6,591 nucleotides of DNA from Victivallales bacterium (GTDB taxonomy: Bacteria > Verrucomicrobiota > Lentisphaeria > Oligosphaerales > Oligosphaeraceae): assembly GCA_017615955.1 (NCBI GenBank), contig JAFZZD010000113.1, positions 1-6,591 of the forward strand. The letters are read 5' to 3'. The position numbers and the translations under genes were made by a program. Below are positions 1 to 5,146 of the stretch, one piece after another. The notes beneath the pieces are model-generated. The model did not search any database. It saw only the letters and a list, made by a program, of their open reading frames with translations, and was not told the origin of the DNA. Positions within the stretch are counted from its first letter, which is position 1. Each line of letters begins with the position of its first letter.

Positions 1-31
1 ATTGTTTATTGCAAGAGAAAAACTTTAATTC

Positions 32-126
32 CTCTGCGCCTCTGCGCCTCTGCGCCTCTGCGTTAAAAATCTCTGCGCCTCTGCGCCTCTGCGCCTCTGC
101 GTTAAAAATCTCTGCGCCTCTGCGTT
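32..126 (-). repeat. CTCTGCGC tandem array with 39-bp higher-order unit
   Basis: An 8-bp unit CTCTGCGC (GCGCAGAG on the minus strand) is repeated head to tail. Four units (the last 7 nt long) plus the spacer TTAAAAAT form a 39-bp block at 32-70, which is repeated without a mismatch at 71-109. A shortened third block with two units follows at 110-126. The array begins 4 nt beyond the nifS stop codon and, read in the nifS direction, has the GCAGAGGC orientation. Beyond it, at 17-26, the minus strand reads AAAGTTTTTC, which closely matches the loop of the related array after metY. No canonical hairpin plus U-tract terminator is visible inside the window. Translations of such arrays give low-complexity peptides that should not be called genes. 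Confidence 0.95.
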
Positions 127-130
127 GTAT

Positions 131-1294
131 TTAGCGTCTCTGGTCCCAGTAGGGGGAGATTTCGCGGAGGCGGGCGATGATGGGAGGCAGTTTCTCCAGC
201 ACGAAGTCCACTTCCTCAAGGGTATTGTATCGTGAGAGGCTGAAGCGAATTGCGCCGTGGGCGGCTGTGTAGGGCAGGCCCATTGCGCGCAGGACGTGTG
301 ATGGTTCCAGGCTGCCAGTGGTGCAGGCGCTGCCGCTGGAGGCGCAGATTCCGAACTGGTCCAGCAGATTCAGGATGGATTCGCCTTCGATGTACTCAAA
401 CGAGATGTTGGTGGTGTTGGGCAGGCGGTGCTCCCTGTCCCCATTTACACGCACCTCTGGTATTGCGTTCAGAATGCCCTGTTCCAGGCGGTCCCGCAGC
501 TTGGCAACCTGCGTGTTCTCCTTGTCGATGTTCTGGGCGGCCAGTTCCGCCGCCATGCCAAGTCCCACCACTGACGCCACGTTTTCTGTGCCGGCCCTGC
601 GGCTGTCCTCCTGATGCCCGCCTATGACGAATGGGTGGAAACGCACACCACGACGCACATACAATGCGCCCACGCCCTTGGGAGCGTGCAGCTTGTGGCC
701 TGACAGGCTCAAGAAGTCCACCCAGCCTTCCGACAGGTTCATGGGCACCTTGCCCACTGCCTGCACCGCGTCCGTGTGGAACAACGCGCCTTTGCTGTGG
801 GCAAGTTCCGCCAGTTCGCGCACAGGCTGTATGTTGCCAGTCTCGTTGTTCGCCCACATTACCGACACCAGCGCGGTCTGTTCGTCAATGAGTTCCTTGG
901 CGCGTTCCATGTCCAGGCGTCCATTGGTGTCAACAGGCAGCCTTTCCACCAGGGTTCCATTCCGCTCCAGGTCTTTTGCCACATTCAGGATTGCGGGGTG
1001 CTCCACCTGGGATACCACCAGTTTATTGCGTCCTTTTTGGGTGAGCATGGCGCTCCTCAAGGCGGCGTTGTCGCTTTCCGTGCCGCAGGATGTGAAGATG
1101 ACCTCCGATGTCTGTGCGCCCAGAAGTGTGGCAAGCCTCTCGCGGGCCTGGTCGATATGCGCCATGACCTGACCGCCGAAGGTGTGGATGCTGGAGGGAT
1201 TGCCGTAGAGCCGCGTGAGGAAGGGCGTCATTGCCTCGAATACCTCTGGTGCCACGGCAGTGGTGGCATTGTTGTCAAAATAGACAGTTTCCAT
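131..1294 (-). CDS. nifS: Cysteine desulfurase NifS
   Basis: This is a 387-residue PLP-dependent class V aminotransferase-fold enzyme that converts L-cysteine to alanine and an enzyme-bound persulfide, the sulfur source for Fe-S clusters on NifU. Visible landmarks are YFDNNATT (5-12), GNPSSIH (31-37), FTSCGTESDN (67-76), EHPA with the PLP-stacking His99, MWANNETGNIQP (146-157), HTDAVQ (173-178), the PLP lysine in SGHKLHAPKG (Lys201), RRAGTENV and the catalytic persulfide cysteine in SSGSACTTG (Cys324). The C-terminal SPYW is typical of NifS-type enzymes and the length is normal for the family. The start ATG has AAGGAGG 8 nt upstream, inside the last codons of nifU, and only 3 nt separate the nifU stop from it, so translation is probably coupled. 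NifS rather than IscS is favoured by the NifU partner and the C-terminal form. No nitrogenase gene is seen. Confidence 0.96.
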   Translation of the reverse strand: METVYFDNNATTAVAPEVFEAMTPFLTRLYGNPSSIHTFGGQVMAHIDQARERLATLLGAQTSEVIFTSCGTESDNAALRSAMLTQKGRNKLVVSQVEHPAILNVAKDLERNGTLVERLPVDTNGRLDMERAKELIDEQTALVSVMWANNETGNIQPVRELAELAHSKGALFHTDAVQAVGKVPMNLSEGWVDFLSLSGHKLHAPKGVGALYVRRGVRFHPFVIGGHQEDSRRAGTENVASVVGLGMAAELAAQNIDKENTQVAKLRDRLEQGILNAIPEVRVNGDREHRLPNTTNISFEYIEGESILNLLDQFGICASSGSACTTGSLEPSHVLRAMGLPYTAAHGAIRFSLSRYNTLEEVDFVLEKLPPIIARLREISPYWDQRR

Positions 1295-1297
1295 GAT

Positions 1298-2170
1298 CTA
1301 CGCCTCCTTGACCACCAGTTTGGGTGAAACCAGCTTGTGCAGCTTTTCCTCCACCAGTCCTTTTAGCGTGGCGGCTGCGTGCGGGCAGCAGCTGCAATGA
1401 CCAGTGAGGCGCACCTGTACCTCGTTGCCATTCAGGTCAATGAATTCCACACCCCCGCCGTCCTGGGCAAGCTGCGGAGCTATTTCCTTGTCAATGACTT
1501 CATTTACAAGCAGGATTTTCTTCACTGCGGACAGGCTGTCAAAGTCTGTTTTTGGCGCAGTTTTCTCTGCGTTGGAGGTGCTGTGTTGATGCCACAAGTC
1601 ATCCAGTATCGTCTGAATGTCATCCAGGCAGCGCCCGCAGGCGCCGCCCGCCTTGGTGTAGTCGGTGATTTCCGCCACAGTGTGCAGATTGTTCGCCAGT
1701 GCGATGCGGCGTATCTTGTTTTCGGTTACATTAAAGCATTTGCATACGATGCGTCCTTCGTGGTCGTCATTGTCCTCTTCCTCCTCGACCTTGATGCCGT
1801 GGCGCTTCCTGTAGTCGGCTATGGCCGCGTGCATTGCTTCCATTCCCATGACGGAGCAGTGCATTTTCTCCTGGGGAAGGTCTCCCAGAACTGCTACGAT
1901 GTCCTGGTTTGTGATTTTCGCCGCCTCGTCCAATGTCTTGCCCTTGATGAGTTCCGTCAATGCTGACGACGAGGCAATGGCGCTGACACAGCCGAATGTC
2001 TTGAATTTGGCGTCCGCAATTTTGCCGTTCTCGTCCAGCTTGATGTAGAGCTTCAGAGTGTCGCCGCAGGTGATGTTGCCCACCTCGGCCACTGCATCAG
2101 CATCCTCTATCTCACCTACGTTTCTTGGATTAAGAAAATAATCCATTACCTTGTCCGTGTATTTCCACAT
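1298..2170 (-). CDS. nifU: Fe-S cluster scaffold protein NifU (three-domain form)
   Basis: This 290-residue cytoplasmic scaffold assembles Fe-S clusters with sulfur from NifS. Residues 1-125 are an IscU-type domain with the ligands Cys35, Asp37, Cys61 and Cys105 (the last in LPQEKMHC). An acidic linker (about 128-138) follows. Residues 140-195 are a BFD-like domain with the C-x-C and C-xx-C pattern expected for a permanent [2Fe-2S] cluster (Cys143, Cys145, Cys178, Cys181). Residues 212-290 are an Nfu domain with DGGGVEF and C-xx-C (Cys259, Cys262) for a transient cluster. All three domains and their cysteines are intact and the size matches full-length NifU. The start ATG has AAGGAGA 7 nt upstream. 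It is first in the nifU-nifS operon. The scaffold motif is LPQEK where NifU proteins usually read LPPEK, a mild difference. Such NifU proteins also serve general Fe-S assembly in non-diazotrophs. Confidence 0.96.
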   Translation of the reverse strand: MWKYTDKVMDYFLNPRNVGEIEDADAVAEVGNITCGDTLKLYIKLDENGKIADAKFKTFGCVSAIASSSALTELIKGKTLDEAAKITNQDIVAVLGDLPQEKMHCSVMGMEAMHAAIADYRKRHGIKVEEEEDNDDHEGRIVCKCFNVTENKIRRIALANNLHTVAEITDYTKAGGACGRCLDDIQTILDDLWHQHSTSNAEKTAPKTDFDSLSAVKKILLVNEVIDKEIAPQLAQDGGGVEFIDLNGNEVQVRLTGHCSCCPHAAATLKGLVEEKLHKLVSPKLVVKEA

Positions 2171-2230
2171 TGTATTGTCTCCTTTATTCCTGATATGTTT
2201 GGTTTTTATTTTGCCTTAATGTAGCATTTC

Positions 2231-2285
2231 ACCTTGATTAAGCAAGCTGTTTTTATAAAATACTATTTATTTAATAGTGATTATA
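2231..2285 (-). promoter_or_regulatory. Candidate nifU promoter with two dyad operators
   Basis: The minus strand reads a perfect TATAAT at 2285-2280, but no convincing -35 lies 15-19 nt upstream, so the promoter may be activator dependent or tolerate a weak -35. Two dyads lie at or after the expected start near 2273. One is ACTATT-N5-AATAGT at 2262-2278, which would straddle the start. The other is CTTGaTTAAgCAAG at 2233-2246 (12 of 14 positions symmetric), which would sit about +27 to +40 in the leader. They are plausible repressor sites for iron, Fe-S or cysteine sensing, but I cannot assign a regulator. The leader would be about 100 nt. Confidence 0.45.
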
Positions 2286-2347
2286 TTGATGCTATGTTAT
2301 GCCTGATTTGGTCGATGCCTGGAATTATTATTTGCCTTGGTAGCGTG

Positions 2348-2434
2348 TTTTTGTGCTCAAAATAAACTTTTTTCATTAAAAAACAACTTTTTTGGTAGTA
2401 ATTAATTTGCAATATTAAAAAAGTAGCGTATAGT
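2348..2434 (+). promoter_or_regulatory. cysK promoter with phased A/T tracts upstream
   Basis: TTGCAA (2407-2412), a 16-bp spacer and TATAGT (2429-2434) make a good sigma70-like promoter with a start expected near 2441 and an 80-nt leader. Upstream, five homopolymer runs are centred at 2350, 2360.5, 2370.5, 2380.5 and 2390.5 (T5, A4, T6, A6, T6), in helical phase, which predicts curved DNA or an UP-like element. A perfect 9-bp inverted repeat, TTTGGTAGT (2391-2399) and ACTACCAAA (2456-2464), brackets the promoter. A dyad, GCGtATAgTATgCGC (2426-2440), covers the -10. The last two could be operators. Promoter identity is inferred from sequence only. Confidence 0.6.
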
Positions 2435-2520
2435 ATGCGCAGTTTCAAAAGAAAGACTACCAAATAAATAGTTTTTTAAGAGTTTAAGGACAAGGCAAAA
2501 AAAAAGAGGAGAAAGGGAAG

Positions 2521-3447
2521 ATGACAAAGATTTACAGCAACATTCTTGAAAAGGTGGGCGGCACTCCATTGGTTCGCATCAATCGTTTGAATCAGGGGCA
2601 GGCGACAGTGCTGGCGAAGGTTGAGTTCTTCAATCCGGCGCAGTCAGTGAAGGACCGCATTGCAAAGGGAATGATTGAGGATGCTGAAAAGCGCGGACTT
2701 TTGAAGCCTGGCGGTCTCATTATTGAGCCAACCAGCGGCAATACAGGCGTGGGCCTGGCATTGGTGGCTGCGGTGAAAGGCTATCGCCTCATCCTGACCA
2801 TGCCCGATTCAATGTCCGTGGAGCGCCGCAAGCTGCTGGCCGCATTCGGAGCGGAGCTGGTGCTGACACCTGGCGCACAGGGCATGAAGGGCGCAGTGGA
2901 AAAGGCACTGGAACTTCAGAAGGAAAACCCAGGTTCCTTCATTCCGCAGCAGTTCGAGAATCCCGCCAATTCAGAGACCCATCGCCTTACTACAGCCGAG
3001 GAAATCTGGGCTGACACTGACGGGCAGGTGGATGCATTTGTGGCGGGCGTCGGCACTGGCGGCACCGTGACCGGCGTCGGCCAGATTCTCAAGGCGCGCA
3101 AGCCTGGCTTCAAGCTGTTCGCGGTTGAGCCGGACGTGTCCCCAATCTTGCAGGGTGGCAAGCCTGGTCCCCACAAGATCCAGGGCATTGGCGCGAACTT
3201 CATCCCCAAGGTACTGGACCTGTCGATTGTGGACAAGGTCATCGGCGTTTCAGCGGAGAACTCTGGCGAGACTGCCCGCCGCGCCGCCAAGGAGGAAGGC
3301 CTCTTTGTGGGAATATCGTCAGGTGCGGCGTTGTGGGCGGCACTGGAACTGTCCAAGCAGCCGGAATTCGCTGGCAAGACCATAGTTGCCCTGCTGCCTG
3401 ATTCAGGCGACCGCTACCTGTCAACCTGGTTGTTCGAGAACATCTAA
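2521..3447 (+). CDS. cysK: Cysteine synthase A (O-acetylserine sulfhydrylase)
   Basis: This 308-residue fold-type II PLP enzyme makes L-cysteine and acetate from O-acetyl-L-serine and sulfide in the cytoplasm. The PLP lysine is Lys44 in SVKDR. The substrate loop is PTSGNTG (70-76), the phosphate-binding loop is GVGTGGT (176-182), and QGIGANFIP and GISSGA (264-269) are also present. [10 protein letters not shown] (293-302) near the C-terminus is characteristic of CysK/CysM proteins and distinguishes it from longer cystathionine beta-synthases. Length is normal. The start follows GAGGAG with a 9-nt spacing. It is divergent from nifU, so cysteine made here is the substrate of NifS encoded on the other side of the shared control region. 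metY lies 128 bp downstream on the same strand. No cysE is present in the window. Confidence 0.95.
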   Translation: MTKIYSNILEKVGGTPLVRINRLNQGQATVLAKVEFFNPAQSVKDRIAKGMIEDAEKRGLLKPGGLIIEPTSGNTGVGLALVAAVKGYRLILTMPDSMSVERRKLLAAFGAELVLTPGAQGMKGAVEKALELQKENPGSFIPQQFENPANSETHRLTTAEEIWADTDGQVDAFVAGVGTGGTVTGVGQILKARKPGFKLFAVEPDVSPILQGGKPGPHKIQGIGANFIPKVLDLSIVDKVIGVSAENSGETARRAAKEEGLFVGISSGAALWAALELSKQPEFAGKTIVALLPDSGDRYLSTWLFENI

Positions 3448-3452
3448 AAGCA

Positions 3453-3527
3453 TTTATCCACAGATTGACGCAGATTTTCACAGATTTTAAATCATTCTGC
3501 GAGAATCTGCTAGAATCTGTGGATAAA
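3453..3527. repeat. CACAGATT-type inverted repeat with terminal DnaA boxes
   Basis: This 75-bp element starts 6 nt after the cysK stop. Its ends are a perfect 14-bp inverted repeat, TTTATCCACAGATT (3453-3466) and AATCTGTGGATAAA (3514-3527). Inside, GCAGATTTTC (3470-3479) pairs with GAGAATCTGC (3501-3510) with one G-T wobble, and CAGA (3481-3484) pairs with TCTG (3496-3499), so nearly the whole element can fold into one long hairpin. The arms are built from a CAGATT unit with exact 10-bp period (3461, 3471, 3481). Each end contains the 9-mer TTATCCACA (3454-3462, and inverted at 3518-3526), identical to the consensus DnaA box. No U-tract follows, so it is not a classical terminator. Confidence 0.9.
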
Positions 3528-3575
3528 AACTACTCGTGTTTGCGTAGAAAAATACTATCCGAGGAGGTAATCACT

Positions 3576-4859
3576 ATGGCTGAAGAAAAACAATATCGTT
3601 TTGACACATTGGCCGTCCATGGCGGCTGGCATGGCGACCCCGCAACAGACGCCACCGCGGTGCCAGTCTATCGCACCACGGCATTCAATTTCCAGAACGC
3701 CCAGGACGGCGCGGACCGCTTCGGCCTGCGCAAGGCTGCCAACATCTATGCGCGCCTGATGAACCCCACGGAAGACGTGCTGGAGAAGCGTCTTGCCGCA
3801 CTGGAGGGCGGCGTGGCGGCTCTGGCAATGTCCTCCGGCACGGCTGCAATATATTTTGCTGTGACGAATGTGGTCGCCACAGGGCAGAACCTGGTGGCTG
3901 CATCGAACCTGTATGGCGGCACATACACCCAGTTCGACGCAATCCTTCCCCAGAGCAACAACATCCACGCCAAATTCGTGAAGGTCAATGACTTCGCGGC
4001 GACCGAGGCCGCCATTGACGCAGACACCCGCGCCATCTTCGTGGAGGCAATCGGCAATCCTGGTCTGGATGTGGCGGACATCGAGGGCTACGCCAAAGTC
4101 GCCCAGAAGCATCATCTGCCTCTGATAGTGGATGCCACATTCGCCACGCCAGCCTTGCTGAAGCCTATCAAATACGGCGCAAATGTGGTGATACATTCCC
4201 TGTCCAAGTGGATTGGCGGGCATGGCGCGGGCATTGGCGGCATCGTGATCGACGCGGGCAACTTTGACTGGAGCGACAAGAAATTCTCGCTCTTCAACGA
4301 GCCGGACCGGGGCTATCATGGAATGGTGTGGTCCACGATCGGGGCCGCTGCATTTGTAACTCGCCTGCGCACTGTTGCGCTGCGCAATCAGGGACCGACT
4401 CTGTCGCCTGACGCAGCATGGATTTTCCTGCAGGGCGTGGAATCGCTGCCTCTGCGCATGGCGCGGCACTCCGAGAACGCCGCAAAGGTGGCTAAGTTCC
4501 TGGCAGCTCACCCAAAGGTGGCGTGGGTGCGTTATCCTGGTCTGGAGGGCGATCCCTCATACGCGCTGGCGCAGAAGTACCTGCCAGGCGGCAAGGGCGG
4601 CATGGTTGTATTCGGCGTGAAGGGCGGCGCAGCCGAAGGCAAAGCCACCGTGGACGAACTGAAGCTGTTCCTGCAGCTGGCCAACGTGGGTGATGCAAGA
4701 AGCCTGGCCATACATCCTGCATCCACCACCCATTCCCAGCTGAGCGAGGAGCAGCAAAGGGCGGCAGGCCTTGCACCTGAGCTGATTCGCCTGTCCATAG
4801 GCATCGAGGATGCACAGGACATCATCGACGACCTGGACCAGGCATTGGCAAAACTCTAA
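3576..4859 (+). CDS. metY: O-acetylhomoserine sulfhydrylase (O-acetylhomoserine aminocarboxypropyltransferase)
   Basis: This 427-residue Cys/Met-metabolism PLP enzyme makes homocysteine from O-acetylhomoserine and sulfide, the direct sulfhydrylation route to methionine. Motifs are YARLMNPT (58-65), SSGTAA (86-91), NLYGGTY (111-117), VDATFATP (185-192), the PLP lysine in HSLSKWIGGHG (Lys211), QGVESLPLRMARHS, and HPASTTHSQL (380-389). Length and the LSKWIGGHG and GPTLSP forms fit MetY better than the shorter cystathionine gamma-synthase or lyase. The frame is open back to 3465, but the added 37 residues would be translated from the upstream repeat. The ATG at 3576 has GAGGAGG 8 nt before it and begins the conserved protein. 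No clear promoter lies in the short gap, so it may be read through from cysK. The stop codon is the TAA that opens the downstream repeat array. Confidence 0.94.
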   Translation: MAEEKQYRFDTLAVHGGWHGDPATDATAVPVYRTTAFNFQNAQDGADRFGLRKAANIYARLMNPTEDVLEKRLAALEGGVAALAMSSGTAAIYFAVTNVVATGQNLVAASNLYGGTYTQFDAILPQSNNIHAKFVKVNDFAATEAAIDADTRAIFVEAIGNPGLDVADIEGYAKVAQKHHLPLIVDATFATPALLKPIKYGANVVIHSLSKWIGGHGAGIGGIVIDAGNFDWSDKKFSLFNEPDRGYHGMVWSTIGAAAFVTRLRTVALRNQGPTLSPDAAWIFLQGVESLPLRMARHSENAAKVAKFLAAHPKVAWVRYPGLEGDPSYALAQKYLPGGKGGMVVFGVKGGAAEGKATVDELKLFLQLANVGDARSLAIHPASTTHSQLSEEQQRAAGLAPELIRLSIGIEDAQDIIDDLDQALAKL

Positions 4860-5020
4860 CGCAGAGGCGCAGTTTTTTTAACGCAGAGACGCAGAGGCGC
4901 AGAGACGCAGAGTATTTTAACGCAGAGGCGCAGAGGCGCAGAGGCGCAGAAAGTTTTTTCAATAGAACTTTGCGCCTCTGCGCCTCTGTGTTAAAAAAAC
5001 TCTACGCCTCTGCGTTAAAA
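4857..5020. repeat. GCAGAGGC array with inverted arm, overlapping the metY stop codon
   Basis: Blocks of the 8-bp unit GCAGAGGC/GCAGAGAC, each introduced by (T)TAAC, lie at 4857-4872, 4879-4912 and 4919-4950. An oppositely oriented arm follows at 4972-5016. TTTTAACGCAGAGGCG (4915-4930) is a perfect inverted match of 5005-5020. The central part folds as a hairpin: AAAGTT (4950-4955) pairs with AACTTT (4966-4971), then after a 2-nt bulge 4927-4947 pairs with 4972-4992 over 21 positions (three G-T). The loop is 10 nt. The first unit supplies the TAA stop of metY. It is the same family as the array after nifS and has the same orientation relative to the upstream gene. No U-tract immediately follows the hairpin on either strand. 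Confidence 0.92.
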
Positions 5021-5040
5021 TTGGAACCTCCATCTAGAGA

Positions 5041-5055
5041 AATCTGTGGCTAAAA
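5041..5055. repeat. Solitary relic of the CACAGATT repeat end
   Basis: AATCTGTGGCTAAAA matches the right end of the 3453-3527 element (AATCTGTGGATAAAA at 3514-3528) at 14 of 15 positions. The DnaA-box-like 9-mer is altered at one base. No matching left arm lies nearby. It looks like a decayed or single-ended copy, but chance similarity of a 15-mer cannot be excluded without a genome count. Confidence 0.45.
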
Positions 5056-5068
5056 TCACTATTGCAAT

Positions 5069-5096
5069 TTGAATAGCTGAAGACGGCAATTATCTT
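5069..5096 (+). promoter_or_regulatory. Possible promoter for the serine hydrolase gene
   Basis: TTGAAT (5069-5074), a 16-bp spacer and TATCTT (5091-5096) resemble a sigma70-type promoter and would give a leader of about 45 nt. The match is modest. The location between the repeat array and the ribosome site AAGGAG (5133-5138) makes an independent promoter likely even if this exact pair is wrong. Confidence 0.35.
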
Positions 5097-5146
5097 TCGC
5101 TTGTGGTTTTCAAGGCTTTTGTTTCCAAAAACAAGGAGAGAAGAAA

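Larger units (their letters stand above)
2171..2520. other. Divergent AT-rich intergenic control region between nifU and cysK
   Basis: This 350-bp gap between divergent sulfur genes is much richer in A+T than the flanking coding DNA. It holds the nifU promoter side (2171-2285), a central part of unknown use (about 2286-2345) and the phased tract and cysK promoter side (2348-2520). A 60-codon open frame on the minus strand (2281-2463) lacks a clear ribosome site and has the low-complexity composition expected of AT-rich DNA, so no gene is called. No SAM, T-box or other recognisable riboswitch structure was seen. Confidence 0.8.

Noticed and set aside
25..219. 64-codon minus-strand frame through the repeat array and nifS 3' end
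   Set aside because: It is made of translated 8-bp repeats (NAEAQR-like) and overlaps nifS in another frame; a known type of spurious prediction.
2286..2320. Sigma54-type promoter for nifU, as in nitrogen fixers
   Set aside because: The nearest GG...GC pair on the minus strand has a 9-nt gap, not the required 10, and the rest of the consensus is absent.
2281..2463. 60-codon minus-strand frame in the AT-rich control region
   Set aside because: No ribosome site, low-complexity composition, and it covers the phased tracts and cysK promoter.
2171..2520. SAM or T-box riboswitch for the sulfur genes
   Set aside because: No conserved T-box sequence, SAM core or terminator/antiterminator pair could be seen in either leader.
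3453..3527. Replication origin
   Set aside because: Only two perfect DnaA boxes, no dnaA/dnaN neighbours and no AT-rich unwinding element; it fits an interspersed repeat better.
3453..3527. Rho-independent terminator of cysK
   Set aside because: The hairpin is long but AT-rich and has no U-tract after it on either strand.
3465..3575. N-terminal extension of metY by 37 residues
   Set aside because: The extension translates the CACAGATT repeat; the ATG at 3576 has an excellent GAGGAGG site and starts the conserved protein.
4857..5020. CRISPR array
   Set aside because: Units are 8 bp, contiguous and partly inverted, without unique spacers of regular length; no cas gene is present.
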